From assembly GCA_004369085.1 (NCBI GenBank), contig ML210269.1, positions 1 to 64,000 of the forward strand: a stretch of DNA of 64,000 nt, in the 5' to 3' direction. The notes under the pieces are model-generated. The model was not told where the DNA came from. It saw only the letters and a list, made by a program, of their open reading frames with translations, and searched no databases. Positions within the stretch are counted from its first letter, which is position 1. Each line of letters starts with the position of its first letter. The position numbers and the translations under genes were made by a program. Shown here piece after piece: positions 1 to 10,101 of the stretch. This DNA comes from Coprinopsis marcescibilis. Its lineage: Eukaryota; Basidiomycota; Agaricomycetes; Agaricales; Psathyrellaceae.

Positions 1-91
1 AACTTAACTACACCATTTGTCTTCGACACTAGGTGATTTGGTTGGGTTTTGTTGTTGTGTTGTGTGTTTGGTGTGTTTCTGCTGCTCAGCC

Positions 92-519
92 GTTAGCATT
101 GCATCAACGGCAAGGTTAGCAATGCTGAATTGCTCGCCATGCGAGCCCAGCACCTGGAACGTCGTGAGGAGGACCTGCAGCTCCTGCACGATCGCATGGT
201 TGCCAGCCATTTCGCGTCTCTCGAAGCCTTCAAGGAAAAATTCAAAAACACAATTATCGACTATGATTTCAAGCCAGGCGCATTGGTTTTGGTTCTTAAC
301 AAGAAGATCGAGCCGGACCTTGGTCGAAAGGGCAAGCCTAGGTACTATGGGCCTATGGTCGTCGTGTCTAGAGGAATGGGAGGTGCTTACCGTTTGGTGG
401 AGATCAGTGGTGTGGTGTCAAAGCTGAAGTACACTGCCTTTCGATTGATTCCGTATCATCGACGGTCAAAGGTGCACATCGAGGTTACGGAGCTGTTGGG
501 TGCAGAGGGAGATGTGTGA
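92..519 (+). pseudogene. Ty3/gypsy polyprotein, integrase C-terminal remnant
   Basis: This is the C-terminal end of a Ty3/gypsy Pol polyprotein. The frame shows the post-catalytic integrase tail seen in basidiomycete gypsy elements: a helical RRE-rich stretch, then FKPGALVLVLNKKIE, DLGRKGKPRYYGPMVVV, GGAYRLVEISG and AFRLIPYH. It is open from about 95 to the TGA at 517-519, but is closed upstream by a TAG at 92-94, and bases 1-90 do not continue the family. The copy is therefore truncated or degenerate, or its upstream part lies in another frame. A purine-rich tract and a TG-starting LTR follow immediately, as expected for the 3' end of such an element. Family assignment rests on remembered motif similarity. 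Confidence 0.75.
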
Positions 520-520
520 A

Positions 521-530
521 GTGGGGGAAA
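521..530 (+). other. polypurine tract of the gypsy element
   Basis: A ten-base, almost pure purine run (GTGGGGGAAA) lies between the polyprotein stop and the LTR TG. This is the expected position and composition of the plus-strand primer site of an LTR retrotransposon. Confidence 0.5.
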
Positions 531-886
531 TGTGGGGAAGAGTTGAGACAGGGTTGAGGGGTTAATATGGAGAGAGTGGTGTGCGGAGTGGAGCTGATGT
601 TATGGAGAGTGCGGAGTTTTGAGGTTATTTTGGGAGACACGGTGTTTGAGAGGTGGAAAAATCAATGCAGTTGATTTTTAAAAAGTGTAGAGGGGATGTA
701 GAGGTTGGTAGATAGCCAGTAGGTACAGTTACCGTAGAGTCTCGAGCCCGCGCAGGTTTCTTTGTTTGGATTCTAGATTAGATAAGCAGTAACATCTTGT
801 ACAGAACGACAACCATATATCGACTACTTGATTTCTCTCTGATCGTTTCTGCTTGTTTCGTACTCGCAGCCTGACACAGACCTACA
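531..886 (+). mobile_element. 3' LTR of the Ty3/gypsy element
   Basis: The proposed LTR starts with TGTGGGG directly after the polypurine tract and ends with CTACA at 882-886, giving TG..CA ends over about 356 bp. The upstream partner LTR lies outside the window, so the ends cannot be confirmed by comparison and no target-site duplication can be checked. The bases just inside 886 belong to the reading frame of the adjacent minus-strand gene, which suggests the element inserted into that gene. Confidence 0.55.
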
Positions 887-2050
887 ATCTGGTGTCAGCC
901 AGTCCACGAAGACAAGATTCTGTTACACCAATGATGGAAATGCCAGCGACAAGGCAAGGTTTCTTGGTCATATGAATCTTGTGCTTGGCAAAATGCTTGG
1001 TCTTGACCCACACACCTTCAAAATCCCTGGGATCAGCAACACTGGGATTATAGTAATCCCCAGATCGTGCAAATGTGAGCCCCTGAACCAGTTTTCTGGT
1101 ACCGAAATTAGAAAAGAAGAAAAGAGATAATAGTGCAACACAGAAAATGTACGCTTTGTTCAATGTTGGGATGCATTTCATCCAGCTGCGGACAGACATA
1201 ACCTTGGTCTCATGTTTCTTGGCCTGACCCAATGTCTTCCAGGACATGAGGCCACAAAGCCTGTTGAGCAAGCTAAGCATATGCTTGAGACAATAAGAAC
1301 AACACATACTTGAGATTGGGCAAATTATCATAGTGTCCAATGGATATAAGATGAGGGTCTTTAACATGGTTCAGAGTGACCTTGCAGGTATTGGGCAGCA
1401 ATCTGGAACAAATTGTATGATAAGATAAGGAACGATATAGTCGATGGAATTAGCAAGAAAGGGGGTAGAAACAACAAGAGGGAGGAAAGTGAACACTTAC
1501 TTGACCGTGATGTTGTTCAAATCCATGATGTTGTTCGTATCATCCTTGGCGATGAAAGGAGCAAAAGGGTCATCATTGTTGTCATCTACATTCTTGCTAG
1601 CACCAGCGGAGGAGGGTGCCGTTCGAGCTTTCTTAGTACTGCGAAAGAGGGTTGGTGTTGGAATGACAAGAGGAAAACAGAGACTGCACATATGGGGAAG
1701 GATCAGACTCATCTGCCTTGAAAGGGGAACCCAGACTGGTTGACTTAGGAGTTGGTGATCTGTCGGATTTGTGCTTCCAACCAGCCTTTGTGGGAGTCTT
1801 GGGTGGGGGAGATGCCAATGGTTCATCACTGAAGGATTTCAATATCAGAGCATTCGAAAAAGAACATAAATGTACTCCAAAGTGTTTGCAACAGGACTGG
1901 ACTTTGTAGCCTTCTTTCTGATAATGATGGGTTTGTGAGGGACTGTTCAAGGTGCAAAGCATGAGTAGAGTGATTGTACGCACCCTTTGGAATTTCCACC
2001 TCGAGTCATTGACATTGAAGACGAAAAGACTGGGAATTAGGAAGATCAAG
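882..2050 (-). CDS. hypothetical protein, multi-exon, C-terminus cut by LTR
   Basis: I do not recognise this gene. On the minus strand several open segments joined by plausible GT..AG introns read like one protein: a Ser/Pro/Lys-rich disordered segment (around 1710-1840, with ASPPPKTPTKAGWK), an acidic segment (around 1500-1640, with NVDDNNDDPFAPFIAKDD), a short exon around 1290-1390 (VKDPHLISIGHYDNLP), a Lys-rich segment (SWKTLGQAKKHETK) and a C-terminal segment (SGDYYNPSVADPRDFEGVWV) ending at 882-884. The stop codon is supplied by the last bases of the LTR, so the natural C-terminus is probably displaced beyond the window. Start and splice phases are uncertain, and at least one junction near 1640-1700 is not cleanly in phase. 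Confidence 0.4.
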
Positions 2051-2770
2051 AAGACAAGGAATCAAGAGTAGATGAAGCGTCAAAGAGTCAGGTACTTGAA
2101 GAGAACTTCGTACTTCTCGAGAAGCAAACAGGTCTTTGTTAAATCGAGCAACGGCATGGATCCTGAAGTTAATAAGATATACGGATTTAGAAATACATGG
2201 TTGAGATGCAATTATTAATAGGATAAACTTGCACACAGTCCAATGACGAACAGTAACAGCAAAGGTTGTATGCAGAGCCAAGTATGCAGTTATCAAAATT
2301 GAATCCATTAGGCAGCAGAGAGAAGGTAATGAACAAACTTAGAAACTGAGAAATTGTCAAGCAGTCGGCTATTTACAGCTATCCAAGTAGATTACCGGAG
2401 TTTGACCCACATCAAGATACCGAAGCCATTCATTCCAAATCGGTGTGACTCAAGATATTAACCGATTGGGCCCAGGATTGAATCGAAAGCACAGATATGG
2501 GTTGAAACCCAAATTGATACCAATGAACTAGGTGTACATTGGTGTATTCGGCCCTGTTACCGCAGAAACCCAAAAAGTGTTGTTCCAAAACACTAAAGAG
2601 CCAGGGCTATCCAAGTCAAGAAAGGCAGCAGTAAAGTTTGTACCAGTCTATATTCATTCTATCAAGATATCACACCATGCAGCACTACACAATCAACAAG
2701 TTCTACAATTGCAAAACAGCAGGTGTGACTCGTTGAATGATTTCTTGAAGGTGCAAACTAGACTGACTTG
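2051..2770. other. no supported gene
   Basis: Short open frames occur on both strands, but none has splice structure or recognisable motifs. The stretch could contain the 5' ends of the divergent hypothetical genes on either side, which face away from each other here. Confidence 0.4.
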
Positions 2771-2776
2771 ATTGCT

Positions 2777-3898
2777 TTAGTCGCATCCTTGAAGGCTGTC
2801 ATCGAGGCCATGGAGGCCAAGAAGAAAGAACATAATCAAGTTTTTCCCATCACTGCAATCAAGGTGAGTCCCTTTTCTGCCCAAAGTTGTCTGTCAAACT
2901 AAAAGTCTGTGTAGTGGGATGACATCGTCCTCCAGCAATTTACTGACCCAAACATCTGGCGCTTCTGCGAGGTTTCTGAGATCGATGGCAAGATAGAAGC
3001 CCAGTTTTGTGTACAGGGCATTCTTTACGGAAAGGAACTCCCTCCTATCTCCTCAAACAGGTGAGTACGACACTGACGTTTACTGTAAATCATATCATTC
3101 ATTGTGGCGTCATCTGTAAGTGCCTCCATCAACAAGAGGGCCAGACAATACCTGCGTCAGCATGTAAGTCTGTACGGAGCAGGCTTGGATGCATTCAACA
3201 AGCAGGTGGAGGCCCTCAAACTGGTGTACATGAAGATAGCAAACCACTTTCCCAATAACAGCATCAAGTTCTGGTTGCCTACCATGATTGAGGATCACCC
3301 AGGCCTGGATGCCTCTACTCGGTATTTCACCCACAAGAGTCTCTGTGGGGGAACGCGATCAATCCCATTTGGAGAGTTCGTTGACCCCAATGGAGCGTTG
3401 GAGGCAATGCTCAATGGAGAGTTTATCCATGGGTATGATAACTACATGGAGTATTTTGAAAGGCTCACAGACAGCTCTGGAAGCCATCAGTAAGTTGTCC
3501 ATATTGCAATAGACACCCAATCTGATTTCATGCTTGAGGTACCGCACTGTGTCTCCTACCGCCTTCAAGCTTGGAGACATTGTTGAGGCTGTTGTCACCA
3601 TTTGCTGTGTTCCACTCCAGGACAAGAAACTCAAGATGTTGATTGCCCTTCGAGCACTCACTTTGATAGATCACTCCGAACAAGATGTAAGTCTTTAGCT
3701 AATGATTACATTGCACTTTGCACAGACTAACTTATGATACAAACTGCTTAGCGTGCCGCCATTCTTCATATGCGCCAGAGGTATCCTGGAGTCAGATCGA
3801 CACCCAGGAGCTCCCCAATGAAGCGCAAAGCTCCATATACCACCAACCCTGAAGTTCGCAGTGCAGAAAGTGCTGTGTCCCACATGCAAATTGACTAG
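2777..3898 (+). CDS. hypothetical protein of an expanded agaricomycete family
   Basis: Five exons splice cleanly: about 2777-2863, 2915-3060, 3121-3489, 3539-3686 and 3752-3898, all with GTGAGT or GTAAGT-type donors and consistent phases, ending at TAG 3896-3898. The start is uncertain because the first exon may have an upstream partner. Visible features are a short lysine-rich helix near the N-terminus, WDDIVLQQFTDPNIWRF, a central region with YFTHKSLCGGTRSIPFGEF, and a C-terminal motif FKLGDIVEAVVTICCVPLQD followed by MLIALRALTLID and a basic tail. The GDIVE..LRALTLID block recurs in many agaricomycete hypothetical proteins that I recall from repeat-rich regions. Function is unknown. Confidence 0.6.
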
Positions 3899-3967
3899 GA
3901 AGTACCGAGGAAGCTAAATAAGACAAATCAGGAACAAATTGAAATATGTACATCAGGATTAGGAAAG

Positions 3968-4327
3968 TTTTGAATCAACTATATGGAGATTAGCTATAAA
4001 TACTTGAATCCAATTAGCTAGCTATACCGTGCAATATGGTCTAGGTCGTCACTATACAATGGAGAGACATAGAACGCCTGTCCTAAAAAAGCGTGAATGA
4101 TAATGAACCAAAGGGGAATAGAGGAACAATGCAATAAACAAAGACAATAACAAGTTAATGTCTTTGGCATTCCTCCTCTATTCCCCTTCGGTTCTCTGTC
4201 ATTCTGTCTTCTTTAGGAGAGACATGTAATGTCTCTCCATTCTATGCAATGATGACCTAGACCATAGTGCACGGTGCAGCTAATTGGATTCACCTATTTG
4301 GCTAATCTCCATATAGTAGATTCAAAT
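3968..4327. mobile_element. foldback MITE, arms about 160 bp
   Basis: The two halves are imperfect inverted copies: the left arm (about 3968-4133, beginning TTTGAATC..CTATATGGAGATTAGC) and the right arm (about 4166-4327, ending GCTAATCTCCATATAG..GATTCAAA) pair over almost their whole length. Matched blocks include the tips, CCAATTAGCT, CCGTGCA-TATGGTCTAGGTC, AATGGAGAGACAT and AGGGGAATAGAGGA. Only about 30 bp of unpaired loop separates the arms. There is no coding capacity, so this looks like a non-autonomous foldback element. I could not identify a convincing target-site duplication. Confidence 0.8.
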
Positions 4328-4909
4328 GTCTTCTGTGATACGTCAATTGAGCAAGTGTGCATCTGTATACCATGCAACAATGGCAAAGCATTGTACATTA
4401 CCCATCCAACTGTTACAAACATTTATGCTTACTACCATATGATTATGATATATACCTCATGTACACCTTATGTTTTTCATTTCGATCATAGTTTTACTCA
4501 TCTTTACTACACATGACTTCATAGTTAGTAAGACTCATTAAAACCACACCTAAACCTCAACGAAACCCACATACATACATGAGGCTTATGCCTCACCATA
4601 ACCACATGTTTCTTAGTATATAAACCTATGTAGTTTAGTCAATAGTTCTTTACTTTGTTCTTAAGTGTTATAACTCATACATATCCCAATCCAATACTCT
4701 TTTAGTGCAAAGCCAAATTCAATTGTCCATTCAAGAAGTCTAGTGATAGTTTGTACTTACAAGTAGAACCTTCAACATAGACACGAATAGGATCATCGAC
4801 CATAAAAGTCGCTAAAGAAGTATTAAAGGACGCCACAAAGTATCATTCCGTTTTAGTCCATAACACCAACATCATCTCACCGTGTACTCGCCTATTCAGA
4901 CTGGAACCA
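4328..4909. other. AT-rich stretch without a supported gene
   Basis: The sequence is AT-rich with no frame that looks coding and no repeat I can define. Confidence 0.4.
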
Positions 4910-5107
4910 ATGCCCCCCACACCAATCCCTAAGGCCTGGTATCGACACAAGGCACCCCGTTATCCTAATGCTCATTTCCGACAAGGCAAGTGCATTAAAT
5001 GCCAAGCAATACATGGAAAGTGTAGCGTATGTGGAAACATCCATGGCAGGTATTCTATCAAAGCAAAAAAAGGAAACAGGCTGATGAATTCACGCAGTGG
5101 GTACTAG
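4910..5107 (+). CDS. small Cys-rich hypothetical ORF
   Basis: A 65-residue ATG-to-stop frame has the pattern GKCIKCQAIHGKCSVCGNIHG, that is, two CxxC pairs separated by 8 residues with nearby histidines, resembling a small zinc knuckle. No introns or upstream exon could be assigned. It may be a fragment of a larger element-encoded protein or fortuitous. Function is unknown. Confidence 0.25.
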   Translation: MPPTPIPKAWYRHKAPRYPNAHFRQGKCIKCQAIHGKCSVCGNIHGRYSIKAKKGNRLMNSRSGY

Positions 5108-5216
5108 AGAAGCTCCATTTGTTACCGACATTGCACTGGACTTGCTCTGGGAGATGTTCAAATACATGTGACCCATAGACATTATTGCTCTTTCCAACAC
5201 TTCAAGACATTTTTGA

Positions 5217-5850
5217 ATGGCCTCCTCAATGTGGCATATGCACAACCTTGCACACGCCACGGATCGTCAAGGCATCACAAATCACAGTCCCTTCATAGAA
5301 TCTCTTACTCACAACTCCGCAGTGATTGGAGGACCATGTGTGATGGCAGCATGGTATCCAACTTCCCAAGACACTCTGCATCTTGAAATCTACTGCACCT
5401 CTGTCCCATGTTTCCAGACGGCCATTCTTTCTTTTCTTCAAGAGACGGAAGGGTTTCAAATCACCAATTCGGTTACTTGCAACTCTGACAACACCAGCGC
5501 CAGAAAGTTTGCATTCATATATCCGGAATTTGGGAAGATGGTCAAGGCTGTCCACACACTCACAAAGAAGAAGATCTGGGCAATGGCAAATACCAGTGTA
5601 TGGTGATCACGTCAATGTTTTGGTTGACAGTGTTACCACCTATCCTCGAATTACCCAACACAATGTTCATGACGTACTTCATGGGGAAGGAAATTTGCAC
5701 CCTCTATCCACTTCATACTCTCCGTCGCGTTGGTGTTATGAACTTCAATGGACTGATCAATGCCAACAGTATTACTGTCACTCAGCAATTTGCGGAGCAG
5801 CATTTCCTGATGCACGGTGGCGAGGACCACAGCCATCAATGTGGTAATTG
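5217..5850 (+). CDS. hypothetical protein, two exons
   Basis: I do not recognise the family with certainty. Exon 1 (about 5217-5595) reads through LHLEIYCTSVPCFQTAIL and KFAFIYPEFGKMVKAVHTL. A short intron (about 35 bp, GTGTAT..GACAG) restores phase to exon 2, which carries LPPILELPNTMFMTYFMGKE, ICTLYPLHTLRRVGVMNFNG and QQFAEQHFLMHG. The second part resembles agaricomycete hypothetical proteins with a [LH]..PNT.FM.Y...Y..HTL..GV.N pattern, possibly an F-box-associated or transposon-linked family. The 5' start and the 3' end beyond the HQC codons near 5845 are unsettled; a second intron probably begins there. Confidence 0.4.
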
Positions 5851-6399
5851 GCCTGACGGTCAGTGCATGCATTTGATACGGAACTCACTTGACGCCAAAT
5901 ACCATTGACTACAGGTGATTGAAGAAGGAAAGGATGCGGGAGATGTAAGGTGAAGGGGATACAATGGGAGCAGGCCCCTGGTGCTATGGTGGTTGCGCTG
6001 TGGAGCGCGGTGTAACAATGTGCCTGAGCCTTTCCAAATTGAGGGAACATATGCTTTTTATGCATCAGGGACCACTATAATCAGTATGTTGGCACCATCG
6101 ATTGTACAGGCAATACAGCTGACAGGATTATAACAGCTGATTCAGACAATTACTGAAAGTTTACCAGTAGTGCTTAATCACACTTTCAAGCTCAATCACC
6201 AGTCACTGGTCAGTCATTGCAGAATAATCAATAATTTGTATATTAGCTGTACATGGAGAATACGAATTGCAACGACATCTTATCATCGTCCAAAACGAGT
6301 TACAATGCAGATAGGTAACACTCAGGTGCTCGATTCCAGCCGCCCCAGAAGAGAAGGTTGCAGTGGACTAACCTGAGATGCGTTAGGGCTCAGCCTGAG

Positions 6400-7005
6400 A
6401 AAAGCAAGCATGTGATGCCAAGAGCTCAAAATTTTGGCAAAATCAGATGTTCAAAAGCCTGCGGGAAAAGCCTGGGAAAATATAATGCATGTGACTGCCA
6501 AGAGCTCAAAATCTTGGCAAGAAAATGGCAGGGAAATCTTGGGAATAAGAATGCTGCTTTACTTCGTAAACCCTTGTAAAATAGCCTGGGAATAATCGCA
6601 TGTGACTGCCAAGAGCTCAAAATCTTGGCAAGAAAATGGCAGGGAAGTCTTGGGAACTAGGTGAAGTGGGCCACCGCATACGCATGGCAGTACAAGGGTT
6701 TACAGTTTCCATTTGTTGATTCTCTTAGTTGCATAATGTAGATCTAATATATACAAGATATAATAAGTCAGACATTCAAAAGCTAGGGGAAAAAACCTGG
6801 GAAAAAAGATAGTGTGTGACTGCCAAGTGCTCAAAATCTTGGCAAGATCAGACATTCGAAAGCTAGGGGAAATAGCCTGGGAACAATCACATGTGACTGC
6901 CAAGAGCTCAAAATCTTGGCAAGAAAATGGCGGGGAAGTCTTGGGAATAAAAACGCTGCTTTACTTTGTAAACCCTCGTAACCAATATAACACCCAAAAA
7001 TGAAT
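6400..7005. repeat. cluster of hairpin-bearing interspersed repeats
   Basis: Five copies of a roughly 31-bp unit, TGTGACTGCCAAG..CTTGGCAAGA, lie at about 6411, 6490, 6601, 6815 and 6892. Each can fold because GCCAAG and CTTGGC are inverted around a ten-base loop. The units alternate with two other recurrent modules: one like AGACATTCAAAAGCTAGGGG followed by AGCCTGGGAA, and one like GGGAATAAGAATGCTGC followed by TTTACTTCGTAAACCC. The open minus-strand frames across this area repeat the same peptide because of the DNA repeat and are not treated as genes. Confidence 0.75.
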
Positions 7006-7053
7006 GCAGAATTTAAACTGAGGAACAGGTTTTTCCAACATATGTGTGAGCCT

Positions 7054-7074
7054 GAGCATGCCACAGGCATGCTC
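7054..7074. repeat. perfect 9-bp hairpin, GC-rich
   Basis: GAGCATGCC and GGCATGCTC are perfect inverted copies separated by a three-base ACA loop. It lies at the downstream edge of the repeat cluster. Confidence 0.7.
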
Positions 7075-7173
7075 CAGCAAAATAAATAAACTTTAAAGAC
7101 TTCTTAAAATTCATATGAGAGCCAATTGCTCCCGGTTTTGTGTCTAACAATAAATTCAAAATAAATTACCACC

Positions 7174-7194
7174 CCCCATGGCAAAGCCATGGGG
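7174..7194. repeat. perfect 9-bp hairpin
   Basis: CCCCATGGC and GCCATGGGG are perfect inverted copies around an AAA loop, about 120 bp after the previous hairpin and of identical geometry (9-bp arms, 3-base loop). Confidence 0.7.
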
Positions 7195-7210
7195 CAAGAC
7201 GAAGGCTTGT

Positions 7211-7230
7211 AGATAAGATAAGATAAGATA
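7211..7230. repeat. pentanucleotide microsatellite (AGATA)4
   Basis: Four tandem AGATA units, a simple repeat between the hairpins and the kinase gene. Confidence 0.85.
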
Positions 7231-7349
7231 CCGAGAGGTTAGGGGAGGCTGTTAGAAGCAAACCCTTCAAGTTACACAGAATAGCCTCGCTACAGTGTTC
7301 CATTGGTTCCACGGTCACCACACTACAAGCCTTGCTCCCACATCGCGGA

Positions 7350-9005
7350 ATGACCATCACACTGTCAGCTGCTGAGTTGGAGAACGTATCGACGTCTGGG
7401 CAGCCTATTGCTGTAGATGGTCAGTGGTTCTTCTTCCTTCAGCATCGTATACGTCCTTATCAGCATGTACAACCCATTCCGTACAGTCCCGAGCACCAAC
7501 AATCGCAAGCAACTCCTCGAAGCAGTTTTACGGGCGACTGGCATAGCAAAGAACGAAAACTTCAAGTCATCTGATAACGGAGGATTAGGATTGGCCCGTT
7601 TTTACATGGCCTTGAAGGAGATTGTTAAGAAGGGGTCTTCTCGAGCGCTGTTGTCAGTAGAGCGCCAGGATCAGTACCAGATGATCATCGACTCGTTGCA
7701 CTCCGTAAGTGCTCTACTGTTCACCTTGATCAAGTCTGCTCTCTACTAAAGACACGTAAAGCTGCTGCTAGATAATCGCGTTGGCGGTCAACAAAGAATC
7801 TATCTCTGCAATGCTATGATTCGCTTTTGCGGCGCTAAAGAACAATTTCCGACGGCCCTAAAGCTCGAGAAACTGAAGCAAGATCCACACCCATACACTG
7901 CAGGACGATTTGGCTATGTCTACAAAGGAGAATCTGACGGAAAACCGGTGGCAATCAAGGTTATTAAAATATACGCCGACGACATAAATAATCTATCGAA
8001 GGTGGCGAAGGTAAGTGGCATTCAATAGCCTCGGTGCAACCCTTGAATCCGACCACATTTTCTTACTGCGCAGGCAGTGTCGAAGGAGGCCATTACTTGG
8101 AGCTTGTGCGCGCACCCAAACCTCCTTCCGTTCTATGGAGTATACCCACTGGAGGAGAGCGAATATGGTGAAGTGTGCATGGTGTCTCCCTGGATGGCGA
8201 ACGGAAATCTGCATCAGTATATGAAGCTCCACCCTGACCTTTCCCCAAAGACAAAGGTATCCCTTGTAAGCAGACCATCGAGCCTATCTGGACCTGCACA
8301 GACCATGCTGATTACAACTAGATATCGGATGTCGCAAGAGGGATGGCTTACCTACATGAAAACAGCATGATTCACGGCAACCTAAAAGGAGTGAGCGCCC
8401 ACAATATCTTTTGTCGACAGAGAAGGCGCTAATGGTGTCTAGACAAATATTCTCATCAAGCCTGACGGCCAGGCTTGTCTAGCCGCCTTTGGATGCACAG
8501 AGCTCTTCAACCACGAGATAACCGCCTGGACCTCTATCAAGACAGGCTCCACTGGCCGCTCCGGGACTCTACGCTGGCAGGCTCCTGAGTGCATGCCATA
8601 TTATGATCCGCCCGAGGAAATTGCCGACGTTCAACAGGTTGATGATGTACTGAGCGAGACGGCCAGATGGTCAGAGAAAGTGGATATCTATGCCTTCTCC
8701 TGCGTCTGCTACGAGGTGAGTGGGGGGATGTTTTGCCAGTGGTAGCTTACCTGAGTGACCGCGCCTTTCAGATAGTAACAGGCCAGATACCATTTGGAGG
8801 AGTCAAAGACAATTACGTACAAAGCAAGGTCATTCGAGGAATAAGGCCGGCTGTGCCGGCTGAGCGCTTCGGTCTATTGACTGAACTCCTGTCTCTGATG
8901 GATGATTGCTGGAAGCAATCGCCCGCTGAGCGGCCCTCCGCCCCAGAGGTTGTCAAACGCGTCGATGAGATCAAGAACAGACTTTACTTGTTTGCCCATG
9001 TATGA
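7350..9005 (+). CDS. TKL-type pseudokinase
   Basis: A spliced protein-kinase-fold gene. Clear exons are about 7471-7704, 7762-8010, 8074-8256, 8322-8390, 8443-8715 and 8772-9005; the first exon(s) near 7350 are unsure. The protein has a helical N-terminus of about 100 residues, then a glycine loop (GRFGYVYKG), the VAIK lysine, an alpha-C glutamate (KEAITW), HPNLLPFYGVY, SPWMANGNL, a catalytic-loop motif reading HGNLKG instead of HGDLKG, and a magnesium-loop motif reading AAFGC instead of xDFGx, followed by GTLRWQAPE and DIYAFSC. Both catalytic aspartates are thus replaced (Asn and Ala) while the nucleotide-binding lysine stays, which marks a pseudokinase. The frame is open throughout. A paralog lies at 14.1-15.3 kb. 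The role is unknown; related agaricomycete genes form large TKL families. Confidence 0.8.
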
Positions 9006-10100
9006 AGTCAAGTACTGATTTTAATGTAAATGTCCGTCTCCCTCCCCGAGTACTGTGGTCACAGGGTTCCTGAGATGATCATTGTTGGTTCCGATTCCAG
9101 AATCATAGCTCTCTCGACTGATCATATGCTCGGAAGGAAAATAAAAACTATATATATCTGCCCACCCTCGTTCGTTGTCGTACGTGAAAGCAAGATTTAA
9201 ATCATGAGAATGTCAACCGATTTCTGCGAAACACAAGTCCACACAAACAGACTTTGGTCTGGCAACCGTGGCCGAGAAGGGTATTGTAGAGTCTCTGATG
9301 CGATAAGCCGACCACAAATGAAGGCTAGCAAATCCTTGTGTAGCCCTAACCGGTTCAGTGGCTATTGGAGGTTTGTGATTTTGAAGGATTCGGGAGGGTA
9401 ATGAAAGTAGAATAGAGGCACCTACACGCGACTTGTGGCTCTTGACAGGCAGCCCGCAATTGATACGAATCCGAGATCCGACTATTTCACACTACAATGG
9501 CATTTGGTCTGGACCTACAAGGGGTAATTAGGTTCAGAACGGGCACAGGAGAGTTCCTACCAATATGTACTACCTATAAATTGTGCGATCTCTGGCTGTT
9601 CAGTAACCAGTCGTCGGTCAGTCTGCGGGACTAGGATGTCAATATTTCGACCCCATCGCAACAAGCAATGTTGAGGATGCCACTTCATGAACAATCTAGA
9701 TTCTTTGTACCATGGACTGTCTTTTCATGGGTATGTGAGAACAGATTAACTGGATATCTTGCTGGTAGCGGTAAAGGGTGGACAGTTGAACTCCGAAGTT
9801 ACGGTGAGATTCAGGGTTTGATGTAACGTCTGCCTAACCTGAAGTACCAAGGTTGCTAATATAGGGCTCAATGGCAACGTAGACCAACATAGTCGCATGT
9901 AGGGGACGACACGGCCAAGGGTTGAACTTGCTAAAGGACCCCGAGTCAAAAGCCATGTTCAAGATGAGTTATCACGGAAGCTGATTAGAAAGTACACTAG
10001 CACGTCTACAAACGTCTACAATACAGGCAAGAAAGGAGGAAAGAAAAGCACAGGTGAAAAGCAAATATCTTTTGTACGAAGAAACGACTTGTGTCACACC
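9006..10100. other. intergenic stretch without a supported gene
   Basis: Only short, unsupported frames occur. The stretch separates the pseudokinase stop from the converging 3' end of the Brr2-like pseudogene. Confidence 0.5.
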
Positions 10101-10101
10101 A

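Noticed and set aside
887..900. Possible tRNA primer-binding site after the LTR
   Set aside because: The same bases continue the codons of the interrupted minus-strand gene, and the integrase lies upstream, so this LTR is the 3' one and should not be followed by a primer site.
6426..7070. Minus-strand frames encoding repeated peptides (LAKILSSWQSH)
   Set aside because: The peptide repetition follows from the DNA repeat units; there is no other sign of coding.
7054..7110. Helitron 3' terminus at the first hairpin
   Set aside because: No CTRR follows within the usual distance and no helicase or Rep sequence is present.
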